Positions 36,931-45,327 of a stretch of DNA of 64,000 nucleotides are shown here, piece by piece; within the stretch, counting starts at the first letter, position 1, and each line of letters starts with the position of its first letter. Made by a program: the position numbers and the translations under genes. The stretch spans positions 248,001 to 312,000 of the forward strand of contig NZ_PDHO01000002.1 of NCBI RefSeq assembly GCF_002887815.1, written 5' to 3'. The notes beneath the pieces are model-generated. The model did not search any database, was not told the origin of the DNA, and saw only the letters and a list, made by a program, of their open reading frames with translations. The DNA comes from Mycobacterium sp. ENV421 (GTDB lineage Bacteria; Actinomycetota; Actinomycetes; Mycobacteriales; Mycobacteriaceae).

Positions 36931-37706
36931 CGCTCGGGCCGCAGCATGTAGCCGACACCGCGCACCGTATGGATCATCGGCTCGCGTCCGGCGTCGACCT
37001 TGCGGCGCAGATAGGAGATGTAGAGGTCGACGATGCTGGAACGGCCGCCGAAGCCGTAGTTCCACACCCGGTCCAGGATCTCGGCGCGCGTGACAGCGCG
37101 GCGCGGGTTGCGCATCAGATACCGCAGCAGCTCGAACTCGGTGGTGGTCAGCGAGATCTGCTCGTCGCCCCGGGTGACCTCACGGCTCGGCCCGTCCAGC
37201 ACCAGATCGCCCACCTTCAGCACCTCGTCCTCGGGCGCGGTGGTGGCCTTGGACCGCCGCAGCAGGCCCCGCAACCGCGCGACCAACTCCTCGAGGCTGA
37301 ACGGCTTGGTCAGATAGTCGTCGGCTCCCGCAGTCAGCCCCGTCACCCGGTCCATCACCGAATCCCGCGCCGTCAGGAACAGCGTCGGTGTATAGCCGTC
37401 GGTCTCCCGGGTCATCTTGAGGATCTGCAGTCCGTCCGTGTCGGGCAGCATGATGTCGAGCACCAGCAGATCCGGCTCGAACTCCCGGAACTTCGACAAG
37501 GCGTCACGACCGTCGCCGGCCGTTTCCACTTCCCAACCCTCGTAGTGCAGGGCCATCTTGACCAGATTCGTCAGCGCCGGCTCGTCGTCGACGAGCAGTA
37601 CGCGGATGGGCGAACCATCTGCGCGAGAGATGCGCGGAAGCTGACCGAGGATGGCCTGACGGGGGCGAAGAGGACGAGACGTTGAGGGTGCGACCGGGAT
37701 AGCCAT
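36927..37706 (-). CDS. OmpR/PhoB-family response regulator
   Basis: 259 residues. Receiver domain: acidic pair VDDEPAL, phosphorylation Asp in LLVLDIMLPDTDG, and Lys in YLTKPFS. C-terminal winged helix: LTTTEFELLRYLMRNPRRAVTR and VDLYISYLRRKVD. An Arg/Pro-rich N-terminal extension of about 35 residues precedes the receiver. ATG 37706 is favoured because CAGAAT lies 6 nt upstream in a promoter that also has ATGACA 17 bp further up; an ATG at 37730 is possible. It likely controls its own promoter and two genes on the other side. Confidence 0.92.
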   Translation of the reverse strand: MAIPVAPSTSRPLRPRQAILGQLPRISRADGSPIRVLLVDDEPALTNLVKMALHYEGWEVETAGDGRDALSKFREFEPDLLVLDIMLPDTDGLQILKMTRETDGYTPTLFLTARDSVMDRVTGLTAGADDYLTKPFSLEELVARLRGLLRRSKATTAPEDEVLKVGDLVLDGPSREVTRGDEQISLTTTEFELLRYLMRNPRRAVTRAEILDRVWNYGFGGRSSIVDLYISYLRRKVDAGREPMIHTVRGVGYMLRPER

Positions 37707-37712
37707 ACTTCG

Positions 37713-37764
37713 ATTCTGGTGAAGACACATGAATCTGTCATGGACCCCATATCTGTTTCATATC
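37713..37764 (-). promoter_or_regulatory. Response-regulator promoter with GATATG direct repeats (site 1)
   Basis: Read on the reverse strand: GATATGAAACA then GATATGGGG (period 11 bp, 37764-37745), 3 bp, -35 ATGACA (37741-37736), 17 bp spacer, -10 CAGAAT (37718-37713), 6 nt, ATG. Tandem half-sites one helical turn apart next to -35 are the usual target layout of OmpR/PhoB-type regulators. Autoregulation is inferred. Confidence 0.65.
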
Positions 37765-37884
37765 TTGCCCGGTCGCAGCCCTACTGACGGTGTTGTCGTA
37801 TTGCGTTCGCGGCCAGAGCATTCCGCACTCATCTGTTAGACGCGACACATTTTGGTCACAACTCGACCGCGCCGAGTGTCCGCA

Positions 37885-37937
37885 GATATGGATCCGATAT
37901 GGATTCCTTGAAGTCGATCTTTCACCACACCTACTGT
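37885..37937 (+). promoter_or_regulatory. SulP-carbonic anhydrase promoter with GATATG direct repeats (site 2)
   Basis: GATATGGAT at 37885-37893 and again at 37896-37904 (11 bp period), then 3 bp, -35 TTGAAG (37908-37913), 18 bp, -10 TACTGT (37932-37937). The 3 bp gap equals that of sites 1 and 3. The predicted 5' UTR is about 84 nt. Activation by the divergent response regulator is inferred. The rest of the 320 bp intergenic region shows no gene. Confidence 0.68.
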
Positions 37938-38027
37938 CGCGCTTGTGAATTCGTTTCGCTTCGGCGGCACGATTCGTGAATCGACTGTCAATTAATAGAT
38001 CTCGCATACGCAGACAGGAGTCTGGCC

Positions 38028-40304
38028 TTGCAGCGTTCAACTGCGCCACTCGAGGGTTCCGAAGACCCGGGCAGGATGTCCACCCTCCTGCGCTACGACC
38101 TACCGGCCTCGCTGGTGGTCTTCCTGGTGGCCCTGCCGCTGTCCCTGGGCATCGCCATCGCCTCCGATGCACCGGTGCTGGCGGGACTGATCGCGGCGAT
38201 CGTCGGCGGTGTGGTTGCCGGCGCCCTTGGCGGATCGCCGCTGCAGGTCAGCGGTCCCGCCGCCGGGCTCACTGTGATCGTCGCGGGCCTGGTGGCCGAA
38301 TTCGGCTGGGCCGTGACCTGCGCAATCACCGTCTGCGCGGGCATCCTCCAGGTACTGCTGGGAGTCAGCCGGGTGGGCCGCGCAGCGCTGGCGATCTCAC
38401 CGATGGTGGTACACGCCATGCTGGCCGGCATCGGCGTCACGATCGCGCTTCAGCAGGTCCACGTCCTGCTGGGCGGCAGCTCCGAGAGCTCGGCCTGGCG
38501 CAACATCACCGAACTGCCCGGTCAGCTGCTCGCCGCTGATCACGCGGGGTTGGCCGTCGGGCTGCTGGTGATCGGGATCCTGGTGAGCTGGCGCTGGATG
38601 CCCGCGAAGATCCGCAAGGTGCCCGGGCCGCTGGTCGCGATCGTCGTCGCCAGCGCCGTGTCGGTGCTCTTCGCGATGAACGTGCCCCGCATCCAACTCA
38701 ACGGGTCACTGCTCGACGCCTTGAAGCCGCCGGGCCTGCCGGAGGGCAACTGGGGTGCGTTCGCGACGGGCGTAATCACCGTCGCCCTCATCGCCAGCGT
38801 CGAGAGCTTGCTCACCGCGGTCGCCGTGGACCGGATGCAGGACGGCCCGCGGTCGAACCTGAACCGCGAACTCGTGGGACAGGGCGCTGCCAACGTCGTC
38901 TCGGGAGCGGTCGGCGGACTTCCGATCACGGGCGTGATCGTGCGCAGCTCGGCCAACGTGACCGCAGGCGCCAAGACCCGCGCATCGGCGATGTTGCACG
39001 GCGTGTGGGTGCTGGTCTTCGCGCTGCCGTTCGCCGGGTTGGCTCAGCAGATTCCGACTGCGGCGCTGGCCGGATTGCTGATCGTCATCGGCATCCAGCT
39101 GGTCAAACTCAGCCACATCAAGACAGCACGCCGAACCGGCGATATCGCCGTCTATCTGGTGACGATCACCGGGGTGGTCTTTCTCAACCTGCTCGAAGGC
39201 GTTCTGCTCGGGCTGGCGCTGGCCGTCGTGCTGACCGTCTGGCGGGTGGCGCGCGCCAGGATCCATGCCCAACCCGCCGACGATGACGACGACGACAACG
39301 ATGATTGGCGCGTCGCCGTGGAAGGCTCGGCGACGTTCCTGTCGCTGCCCCAGCTGCACAAGACGCTGGCGTCGGTGCCGCCCGGTGTGCGCGTCACACT
39401 GGAGATTTCGGTGGACTTCATCGACCACGCCGCACACCAGGTCATCGAGGATTGGCAGCGGCAGCACGAGGCTTCAGGCGGCAGCGTTCTGGTGCAGGAA
39501 GTCGGCTCCGTCGAACTGAGCAGCGCGCTGGACGGGCCGCCCCAGCGCTCCTTCGGCATGGTCGACAAGCGGCTCGGCATCGTGCCGTGGAGTTCGTGGC
39601 AGGACCCGCTGACCACCAACGGCCACGAACGGCACGACACCGCAGGCCAGTCCGTTCTCCACGGCCTGGAGGTGTACCACCGCAGGACCGCTCCCCAAAT
39701 ACGGCCGCACATGGAGAAATTGGCGCACACCAACACCGCCGAGACGCTGTTCATCACGTGCACCGACGCCCGGATCGTGCCCAACGCGATCACCAGCAGT
39801 GGGCCGGGTGACCTGTTCACCGTGCGCAACGTCGGCAACCTGGTGCCCGCCGACCAGCACGACTATTCCGTGGAAGCGGCGATCGCCTTCGCGGTCGGTA
39901 GGTTGAACGTGTCATCGATCGTCGTGTGCGGCCATTCCGCCTGCAGCGCAATGCATGCCGCGTTGCGGGGGCAAAGCGTCGCGGCGCCGCGCCCACCCGG
40001 CGAGGAACACCTCCGGTCCTGGCTGAAGTACGCTCAGCCGGCCCTGGACGCCTTCGACGAGGGCCGGCACCCGATCGCACAATCGGCCGCCGAGCAGGGG
40101 TTCAACACCGCCGACCAGCTGAGCATGGTCAGTGTTGCCGTCCAGGTCGACACCCTGGTGCGCCACCCACTGATCCACGACCTGCACGAGCAGGGCCGGT
40201 TGAAGGTCATCGGCCTGTTCTATGACATCGCCAGCGCCCAGGTTCTTCACGTCGAGCCCACGCCAGCACTGTCATTGCATACCAACGGGATTGCTGTGCG
40301 CTGA
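38028..40304 (+). CDS. SulP-family anion transporter fused to beta-carbonic anhydrase
   Basis: 758 residues, the same architecture as Rv3273. Residues about 20-395 are the SulP membrane domain (start YDLPASLVVFLVALPLSLGIAIA, conserved GLPITGVIVRSSANVTAGA). A cytoplasmic STAS-like region spans about 425-500, and a beta-carbonic anhydrase lies at about 545-750 with zinc ligands Cys in FITCTDARIVP and His-x-x-Cys in VVCGHSACSAMH. It probably imports bicarbonate (or another anion) and interconverts it with CO2 at the membrane. TTG 38028 has AGGAG 7 nt upstream and is preferred to ATG 38076. Divergent from the two-component system. Confidence 0.93.
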   Translation: MQRSTAPLEGSEDPGRMSTLLRYDLPASLVVFLVALPLSLGIAIASDAPVLAGLIAAIVGGVVAGALGGSPLQVSGPAAGLTVIVAGLVAEFGWAVTCAITVCAGILQVLLGVSRVGRAALAISPMVVHAMLAGIGVTIALQQVHVLLGGSSESSAWRNITELPGQLLAADHAGLAVGLLVIGILVSWRWMPAKIRKVPGPLVAIVVASAVSVLFAMNVPRIQLNGSLLDALKPPGLPEGNWGAFATGVITVALIASVESLLTAVAVDRMQDGPRSNLNRELVGQGAANVVSGAVGGLPITGVIVRSSANVTAGAKTRASAMLHGVWVLVFALPFAGLAQQIPTAALAGLLIVIGIQLVKLSHIKTARRTGDIAVYLVTITGVVFLNLLEGVLLGLALAVVLTVWRVARARIHAQPADDDDDDNDDWRVAVEGSATFLSLPQLHKTLASVPPGVRVTLEISVDFIDHAAHQVIEDWQRQHEASGGSVLVQEVGSVELSSALDGPPQRSFGMVDKRLGIVPWSSWQDPLTTNGHERHDTAGQSVLHGLEVYHRRTAPQIRPHMEKLAHTNTAETLFITCTDARIVPNAITSSGPGDLFTVRNVGNLVPADQHDYSVEAAIAFAVGRLNVSSIVVCGHSACSAMHAALRGQSVAAPRPPGEEHLRSWLKYAQPALDAFDEGRHPIAQSAAEQGFNTADQLSMVSVAVQVDTLVRHPLIHDLHEQGRLKVIGLFYDIASAQVLHVEPTPALSLHTNGIAVR

Positions 40305-40327
40305 TTGAGTTCATTTGTCCATCAATA

Positions 40328-40379
40328 GATTTGACTCTGATATGAACTCCGTGACTGGATCCCCCACAAGACATAGAGT
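40328..40379 (+). promoter_or_regulatory. Promoter of small secreted gene with GATATG-type repeats (site 3)
   Basis: GATTTGACT (40328-40336) and GATATGAAC (40339-40347), 11 bp period, 3 bp gap, -35 GTGACT (40351-40356), 17 bp, -10 TAGAGT (40374-40379). The layout matches sites 1 and 2, so the same regulator is predicted. The 5' UTR would be about 67 nt. Confidence 0.6.
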
Positions 40380-40452
40380 TGAGTTATCGGGAAGAGTCAA
40401 CGAAAACCTAATCCCCCCAAGGTTTCTCTCCCGGAAGAAGAAAGGACGATCA

Positions 40453-40686
40453 ATGACGATCAAACTCCGCCACCTCGCCCCGCTCGTCGCCGCCGGTGCC
40501 GCGGCGCTGGCCGTCAGCCTCGCGCCCAGCGCCGGCGCATCGCCCAACCCGATGGACTGCCTGGACAAGGGCGGTGCCACGATGTGCCAGAAGCAGGGCC
40601 ACGCACGAATCCACGCCACACCTCCTGCCACCTCGCCTCAGCAGGCGTTCGGGTTCAACGGCATCCCGATGTGGGCGCTGGGCTAA
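40453..40686 (+). CDS. Small secreted protein downstream of SulP-carbonic anhydrase
   Basis: 77 residues. Sec signal peptide (TIKLRHLAPLVAAGAAALAV to SAGA) with cleavage expected before SPNPMDC. The mature peptide is about 45 residues with two Cys (MDCLDKG, TMCQKQ) and a C-terminus QQAFGFNGIPMWALG. AAAGGA ribosome site 6-9 nt before ATG 40453; the frame is open further upstream but lacks signals. Function unknown. It probably has its own promoter sharing the response-regulator site, and ends at a strong hairpin. Confidence 0.75.
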   Translation: MTIKLRHLAPLVAAGAAALAVSLAPSAGASPNPMDCLDKGGATMCQKQGHARIHATPPATSPQQAFGFNGIPMWALG

Positions 40687-40701
40687 CCGGCAGGTATGCC
40701 G

Positions 40702-40753
40702 GGCAAGGCCGCGGGATGTGCCTACCCCCCTAAGGCTCCCCCGCGGCCTTGCC
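40702..40753. terminator. Strong hairpin terminator between convergent genes
   Basis: GGCAAGGCCGCGGG (40702-40715) and CCCGCGGCCTTGCC (40740-40753) are perfect 14 bp complementary arms around a 24 nt loop. It lies after the small secreted gene and before the hemW stop, without a T-run, as usual in mycobacteria. It may act in both directions. Confidence 0.8.
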
Positions 40754-40764
40754 GTGTCCGGCCC

Positions 40765-41940
40765 TCAGTCGTCGAGGAGGTCGCGCACCACGGCATCGGC
40801 CAGCAGCCGGCCACGGTCGGTGAGCAGCAACCGCTCTCCGGCCCGCGTCAACAGCCCGTCGTCCACCGCCCGGACCGCACGCGCCTGTTCGGATTCGGTC
40901 AGCGCGGCGACCGGCAACCCGGTGCGCAACCTGATTCCCAACAGCACGTTCTCGATGTGGCGGGCATCGGGACCGAGCCGCTCGAAATCTGCCACCGGCA
41001 GCCGCCCGTCAGCCAGCAGCTCGGCGTACGTGTTGGGGTGCTTGACGTTCCACCACCGGGTGTCCCCGACGAACCCGTGGGCCCCGGGCCCCGCACCCCA
41101 CCACTGCCCGCCGTTCCAGTAGCCGATGTTGTGCCGGCACTCACCGCCGGGACGGCTCCAATTGGACACCTCGTACCAACTCAGCCCCGCCGCCGCCAGC
41201 CGCTGGTCGAGTATTTCGTAACGGTGCGCGAGGACGTCGTCGTCGGGCGCTTCGATTTCGCCGCGGCGCACCCGGCGAGCCAGCGCCGTACCATCCTCGA
41301 CCACCAACGCGTAGGCCGAGATGTGGTCGACGCCGGCGCTCAGCGCGGCGTCGACCGAACGTGCCAAATCGTCATCGGACTCCCCCGGCGTGCCGTAGAT
41401 GAGGTCGATGTTGACGTGCTCGAAGCCCGCCGCCATCGCCTCGGCGGCGGCCTGTAGCGGCCGCCCCGGGGAGTGGGTCCGGTCCAGCACCGCCAGCACC
41501 CGTCGCGCCGTGGACTGCATGCCCAACGACACCCGGGTGTAGCCCGCGGCGCGGATCTCGGCGAAGAACGCCTGCGACGTCGACTCCGGGTTGGCCTCGG
41601 TGGTGACCTCGGCCTGAGCAGCCAGCGTGAAGTTGGCGCGGATGGCCTCGAGCACCGAGGCCAATCCCGCGCCACCGAGCAGCGACGGGGTGCCACCGCC
41701 GACGAAGACCGTGTCGACGGCCACTTCACCCAGCAGGGCGGCGGTCAACTCCAGTTCGGAGCGCAGCGCGGTCAGCCAGCCCTGCGGCGAGGCGGCGCCG
41801 AGCTCAGCAGCCGTATAGGTGTTGAAGTCGCAGTACCCGCACCGCGTGGCGCAGAAGGGCACGTGGACGTAGATGCCGAACGCCGTTCCGGGAGTCAGTG
41901 CGAGTTCCGGTAGGGCGGCCGGCGCGGGGCGGACCGACAT
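40765..41940 (-). CDS. hemW: HemW-type radical SAM protein (annotated hemN in mycobacteria)
   Basis: 391 residues. Radical SAM cluster motif CATRCGYCDF (CxxxCxxC) near residue 28 and the HemN-like GGGTPSLL. Short HemN-like proteins of this type, here called HemW, act as heme chaperones rather than coproporphyrinogen oxidases in characterised cases. ATG 41940 gives MSVRPAPAAL. Divergent from the sulfite reductase leader, as Rv2388c is near nirA. Confidence 0.9.
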   Translation of the reverse strand: MSVRPAPAALPELALTPGTAFGIYVHVPFCATRCGYCDFNTYTAAELGAASPQGWLTALRSELELTAALLGEVAVDTVFVGGGTPSLLGGAGLASVLEAIRANFTLAAQAEVTTEANPESTSQAFFAEIRAAGYTRVSLGMQSTARRVLAVLDRTHSPGRPLQAAAEAMAAGFEHVNIDLIYGTPGESDDDLARSVDAALSAGVDHISAYALVVEDGTALARRVRRGEIEAPDDDVLAHRYEILDQRLAAAGLSWYEVSNWSRPGGECRHNIGYWNGGQWWGAGPGAHGFVGDTRWWNVKHPNTYAELLADGRLPVADFERLGPDARHIENVLLGIRLRTGLPVAALTESEQARAVRAVDDGLLTRAGERLLLTDRGRLLADAVVRDLLDD

Positions 41941-42033
41941 CCGTTCAGTGTCCCAGACCCGACTTTCGCTCACCGCGAGCCGAAATTTGGCCCGGTTAGA
42001 GCTATCGGGGCCGTTCGTGGCAGAATGGCCCGC

Positions 42034-42126
42034 ATGCTCGCCCCCCAGAACCTGCGCCGTGTGGCACTGGTGGCTCGGCGGCATGTGGATTTCAAGCGCG
42101 TCTGTACCTGTTGTTGTCTGGCTTGA
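42034..42126 (+). CDS. Cysteine-rich leader peptide upstream of nirA
   Basis: 30 codons from ATG 42034, ending with VCTCCCLA and TGA. Four of the last eight residues are Cys, three in tandem (TGT TGT TGT). CAGAAT (42021-42026) lies 7 nt before this ATG, consistent with leaderless start; ATG 42025 in the same frame is an alternative. Polycysteine leaderless short ORFs that attenuate sulfur operons when cysteine is plentiful have been described in mycobacteria, and this fits that class. Confidence 0.82.
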   Translation: MLAPQNLRRVALVARRHVDFKRVCTCCCLA

Positions 42127-42245
42127 CGCCGTAGACCCGCCCACCTGTACCTCAGCTGGCCGGCCGGATCTGCGCCGCCGGAACAGCTCACCGGTGGATT
42201 CGCGCGATTCGAACGCCAGCTCCTTGACATCGAGGAGCACATTTC
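42127..42245 (+). promoter_or_regulatory. Attenuator-type leader RNA between Cys-rich peptide and nirA
   Basis: About 120 nt with nested complementary segments: CCACC (42141-42145) with GGTGG (42193-42197), and AGCTG (42154-42158) with CAGCT (42184-42188), plus GC-rich inner arms. GAGGAG sits 8 nt before the nirA ATG. Ribosome stalling at the Cys codons could alter this fold. Structure not computed. Confidence 0.5.
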
Positions 42246-43916
42246 ATGACTCAGCCGACCAAGGCCGCGGCGAAGACACGCAGTGAAGGCCAGTGGGCTC
42301 TGGGTGAGCGCGAGCCGCTGAACCCGAACGAGCAGTTCAAGAAGGAAGACGACGCACTCAACGTCCGGGACCGTATCGAGAACATCTACGCCAAGCAGGG
42401 CTTCGCGAGCATCGACAAGACCGACCTGCGCGGCCGGATGCGCTGGTGGGGTCTGTACACCCAGCGCAAGCCCGGTTACGACGGCACCTGGACCGGTGAT
42501 GAGAACACCGACATGCTCGAAGACGAGTTCTTCATGCTGCGGGTGCGCAGCGACGGTGGCGCTCTGACCACCGCCGCGCTTCGGACTCTCGGCGGCATTT
42601 CGACCGAGTTCGCCCGCGATACCGCGGATATCAGCGACCGCGAGAACGTCCAGTACCACTGGATCCAGGTCGAGGACATGCCGGAGATCTGGCGCCGCCT
42701 CGATGAGGTGGGTCTGCAAACCACCGAGGCGTGCGGTGACTGCCCACGCGTGGTGCTGGGCTCGCCGCTGGCGGGAGAATCGCTCGACGAGGTCATCGAC
42801 GGCACGCCCGCGATCAACGAGATTGTGAAGCGCTACATCGGTAAGCCGGAGTATTCGAACCTCCCCCGCAAGTTCAAGACCGCGATCAGTGGTCTGCAGG
42901 ACGTGGTGCACGAGGTCAACGATGTCGCCTTCATCGGGGTCAACCACCCCGACCACGGTCCCGGTTTCGACCTGTGGGTCGGCGGCGGTCTGTCCACCAA
43001 TCCGATGCTCGGACAACGCGTCGGCGCCTGGGTGCCACTGGACGAGGTGCCCGACGTCTGGGAGGCCGTGGTCAGTGTGTTCCGCGACTACGGCTACCGG
43101 CGGCTGCGCGCCAAAGCCCGGCTGAAGTTCCTGATCAAGGACTGGGGAGTAGAAAAGTTCCGCGAAGTTCTCGAGACGGAGTACTTGAAGCGGCCCCTGA
43201 TCGACGGGCCCGCACCCGAGCCCGTCGTCCGCCCGATCGACCACGTGGGTGTGCAACGGCTCAAGAACGGGCTCAACGCTGTCGGGGTGGCGCCGATCGC
43301 CGGACGCGTCTCGGGCACGATCCTCACGAAGGTCGCCGACCTGGCTGAGGCCGCAGGCTCCAATCGCGTCCGGTTCACGCCGTACCAGAAACTGATCGTC
43401 CTAGACGTTCCCGATGACAAGCTTGACGAACTTCGAAGTGGGCTCGACGCGCTCGGCCTGCCGTCAACACCGTCGCACTGGCGACGAAACCTGATGGCCT
43501 GCACAGGAATCGAGTTCTGCAAGCTCAGCTTCGCAGAGACCCGGGTGCGCGCTCAGAGCCTGGTGCCCGATCTGGAGAAGCGGCTCGAGGACATCAACTC
43601 CCAGCTCGACGTCCCGGTCACGGTCAACATCAACGGCTGCCCCAACTCGTGCGCGCGCATCCAGATCGCCGACATCGGCTTCAAGGGTCAGATGATCGAC
43701 GACGGCAACGGCCCGGAGGAAGGGTTCCAGGTGCACCTGGGCGGAAGCCTGGGGCTGGACAGCGGTTTCGGCCGCAAACTGCGCCAGCACAAGGTCACCA
43801 GCACCGAGCTCGGCGACTACATCGAGCGAGTGGTGCGCAACTTCGTGAAACAAAGAAGCGACGGCGAGCGTTTCGCCCAGTGGGCCGTACGGGCACAGGA
43901 AGAAGAGTTGCGATGA
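42246..43916 (+). CDS. nirA: Assimilatory sulfite reductase (ferredoxin)
   Basis: 556 residues; reduces sulfite to sulfide for cysteine synthesis. Siroheme/[4Fe-4S] ligands are ACTGIEFCKL and NGCPNSCARI, giving the four Cys. Tyr71 (WWGLYTQRK) and Cys163 (TEACGDCPR) correspond to the active-site Tyr-Cys pair known in the M. tuberculosis enzyme (Tyr69-Cys161, as I recall), both shifted by two. First gene of nirA-cysH-chelatase, overlapping cysH by ATGA. A Cys-rich leader precedes it. Confidence 0.96.
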   Translation: MTQPTKAAAKTRSEGQWALGEREPLNPNEQFKKEDDALNVRDRIENIYAKQGFASIDKTDLRGRMRWWGLYTQRKPGYDGTWTGDENTDMLEDEFFMLRVRSDGGALTTAALRTLGGISTEFARDTADISDRENVQYHWIQVEDMPEIWRRLDEVGLQTTEACGDCPRVVLGSPLAGESLDEVIDGTPAINEIVKRYIGKPEYSNLPRKFKTAISGLQDVVHEVNDVAFIGVNHPDHGPGFDLWVGGGLSTNPMLGQRVGAWVPLDEVPDVWEAVVSVFRDYGYRRLRAKARLKFLIKDWGVEKFREVLETEYLKRPLIDGPAPEPVVRPIDHVGVQRLKNGLNAVGVAPIAGRVSGTILTKVADLAEAAGSNRVRFTPYQKLIVLDVPDDKLDELRSGLDALGLPSTPSHWRRNLMACTGIEFCKLSFAETRVRAQSLVPDLEKRLEDINSQLDVPVTVNINGCPNSCARIQIADIGFKGQMIDDGNGPEEGFQVHLGGSLGLDSGFGRKLRQHKVTSTELGDYIERVVRNFVKQRSDGERFAQWAVRAQEEELR

Positions 43917-44626
43917 GTATTGGGGTGGACAGGGCGACCGAGGCCGAGCTGCGGGAGCTTGCCGAACGTGGCGCGGCCGAACTCGACGGCGCCAGCGCGC
44001 TCGAACTGCTGGCCTGGACCGACAAGCACTTCGGTGGTGACTACGTCGTCGCCTCCAACATGCAGGACGCGGTGCTGGTCGACATGGCCTCGAAGGTGCG
44101 CCCCGGCGTGGATGTGCTGTTCCTCGACACGGGCTACCACTTCGCCGAGACGATCGGCACCCGCGATGCGGTCGAGGCGGTGTACGACATTCACGTCGTC
44201 AACGTCACGCCCGAGCACAGCGTGACCGAGCAGGATCAACTGCTGGGCAAGGACCTGTTCGCCAGCAATCCGGGCGAATGCTGCCGGCTGCGCAAGGTGG
44301 TGCCGCTGAGCAAGGCGCTGGGGGGATACACCGCCTGGGTCACCGGTATCCGTCGGGTCGAGGCACCCACTCGCGCCAACGCGCCACTGATCAGCTTCGA
44401 TGAAGGCTTCAAGCTGGTGAAGATCAACCCGCTGGCCGCATGGACCGATGAGGACATGGACGCCTACATCCAGGCCAACGGCGTGCTGGTGAATCCGCTT
44501 GTCGACGAAGGCTATCCGTCGATCGGTTGCGCGCCGTGCACGGCCAAGCCGGTCGAGGGCGCCGACCCGCGTAGTGGACGCTGGCAGGGCCTGGCCAAAA
44601 CCGAATGCGGGCTTCACGTTTCGTGA
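43913..44626 (+). CDS. cysH: Adenylyl-sulfate (APS) reductase
   Basis: 237 residues; reduces APS to sulfite with thioredoxin. The iron-sulfur signature of APS-type enzymes is present as GECCRLRK and GCAPCT, and the catalytic Cys lies in the C-terminal KTECGLH. The CC...CxxC pairs separate it from PAPS reductases. ATG overlaps the nirA stop and the chelatase GTG overlaps its stop, so the three genes are tightly coupled. Confidence 0.95.
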   Translation: MSIGVDRATEAELRELAERGAAELDGASALELLAWTDKHFGGDYVVASNMQDAVLVDMASKVRPGVDVLFLDTGYHFAETIGTRDAVEAVYDIHVVNVTPEHSVTEQDQLLGKDLFASNPGECCRLRKVVPLSKALGGYTAWVTGIRRVEAPTRANAPLISFDEGFKLVKINPLAAWTDEDMDAYIQANGVLVNPLVDEGYPSIGCAPCTAKPVEGADPRSGRWQGLAKTECGLHVS

Positions 44627-45327
44627 GGCTCATCCTCACCGCGCACGGCAGTGCCGATCCGCGTTCCGCGGTGACCACATACGGGGTGGCCGAGCACATC
44701 CGCATGCTGCGGCCCGAGCTCGACGTGCGAGTGGCGTTCTGCGAGAAGCACGCCCCGAACCTCAGTGATGTCCTGCGGTCACTCGACGGCCCCGCGGTCG
44801 TCACCCCGCTGCTGTTGGCGAGCGCCTACCACGCCCGCGTCGACATCCCGGCGATGATCGCCGACACCGGCGCCGACGTGATCCAGGCCGACACCCTCGG
44901 CGAGGATCCACGTCTGCTGACCGTCATGCGGGAACGCTTGGCGGAGCACCAGATTCATCAGTTCGAGCGCGGCCTCGGCGTGCTGGTGGTGGCGGTCGGT
45001 TCGTCCCGTGCCGCCGCCAACGCCCGCACCGCGGCGCTCGCCGACACGTTGGGCCGCGGTACCCGATGGTCGGGAGTGCACGTCGCCTACGCCACCGGTC
45101 CCCAGCCGTCGGTGCAGGACGGGATCGAGTTGCTGCGCAACAGCGGCGCGCGGCGGATCGTGGTGGCGCCGTGGTTCATCGCGCCGGGCCGCATCACCGA
45201 CCGGGTGGCCGCGATCGCCGATGCCGCAGGCCTGTCCATGGTCGCCCCGCTCGGCGCGCATCGGTTGGTGGCCGAGACGGTGCTCGACCGGTTCGATACC
45301 GCCGTCGCGACCCGAATGGCCGCCTAA
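44623..45327 (+). CDS. che1: Sirohydrochlorin ferrochelatase-like protein (CbiX/SirB type)
   Basis: 234 residues with two repeated chelatase halves. The N-terminal half has the metal/tetrapyrrole His residues in [11 protein letters not shown] and [11 protein letters not shown]. It probably inserts iron into sirohydrochlorin to form the siroheme needed by the sulfite reductase encoded two genes upstream. GTG 44623 overlaps the cysH stop. Equivalent to Rv2393. Ends in a 4 bp overlap with convergent cysA. Confidence 0.9.
   Translation: MRLILTAHGSADPRSAVTTYGVAEHIRMLRPELDVRVAFCEKHAPNLSDVLRSLDGPAVVTPLLLASAYHARVDIPAMIADTGADVIQADTLGEDPRLLTVMRERLAEHQIHQFERGLGVLVVAVGSSRAAANARTAALADTLGRGTRWSGVHVAYATGPQPSVQDGIELLRNSGARRIVVAPWFIAPGRITDRVAAIADAAGLSMVAPLGAHRLVAETVLDRFDTAVATRMAA

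Noticed and set aside
37885..37904. GATATGGAT tandem repeat considered as an attachment site or insertion scar
   Set aside because: The same 11 bp period and 3 bp offset to -35 recur at two other promoters, which fits regulator binding better; no integrase is nearby.
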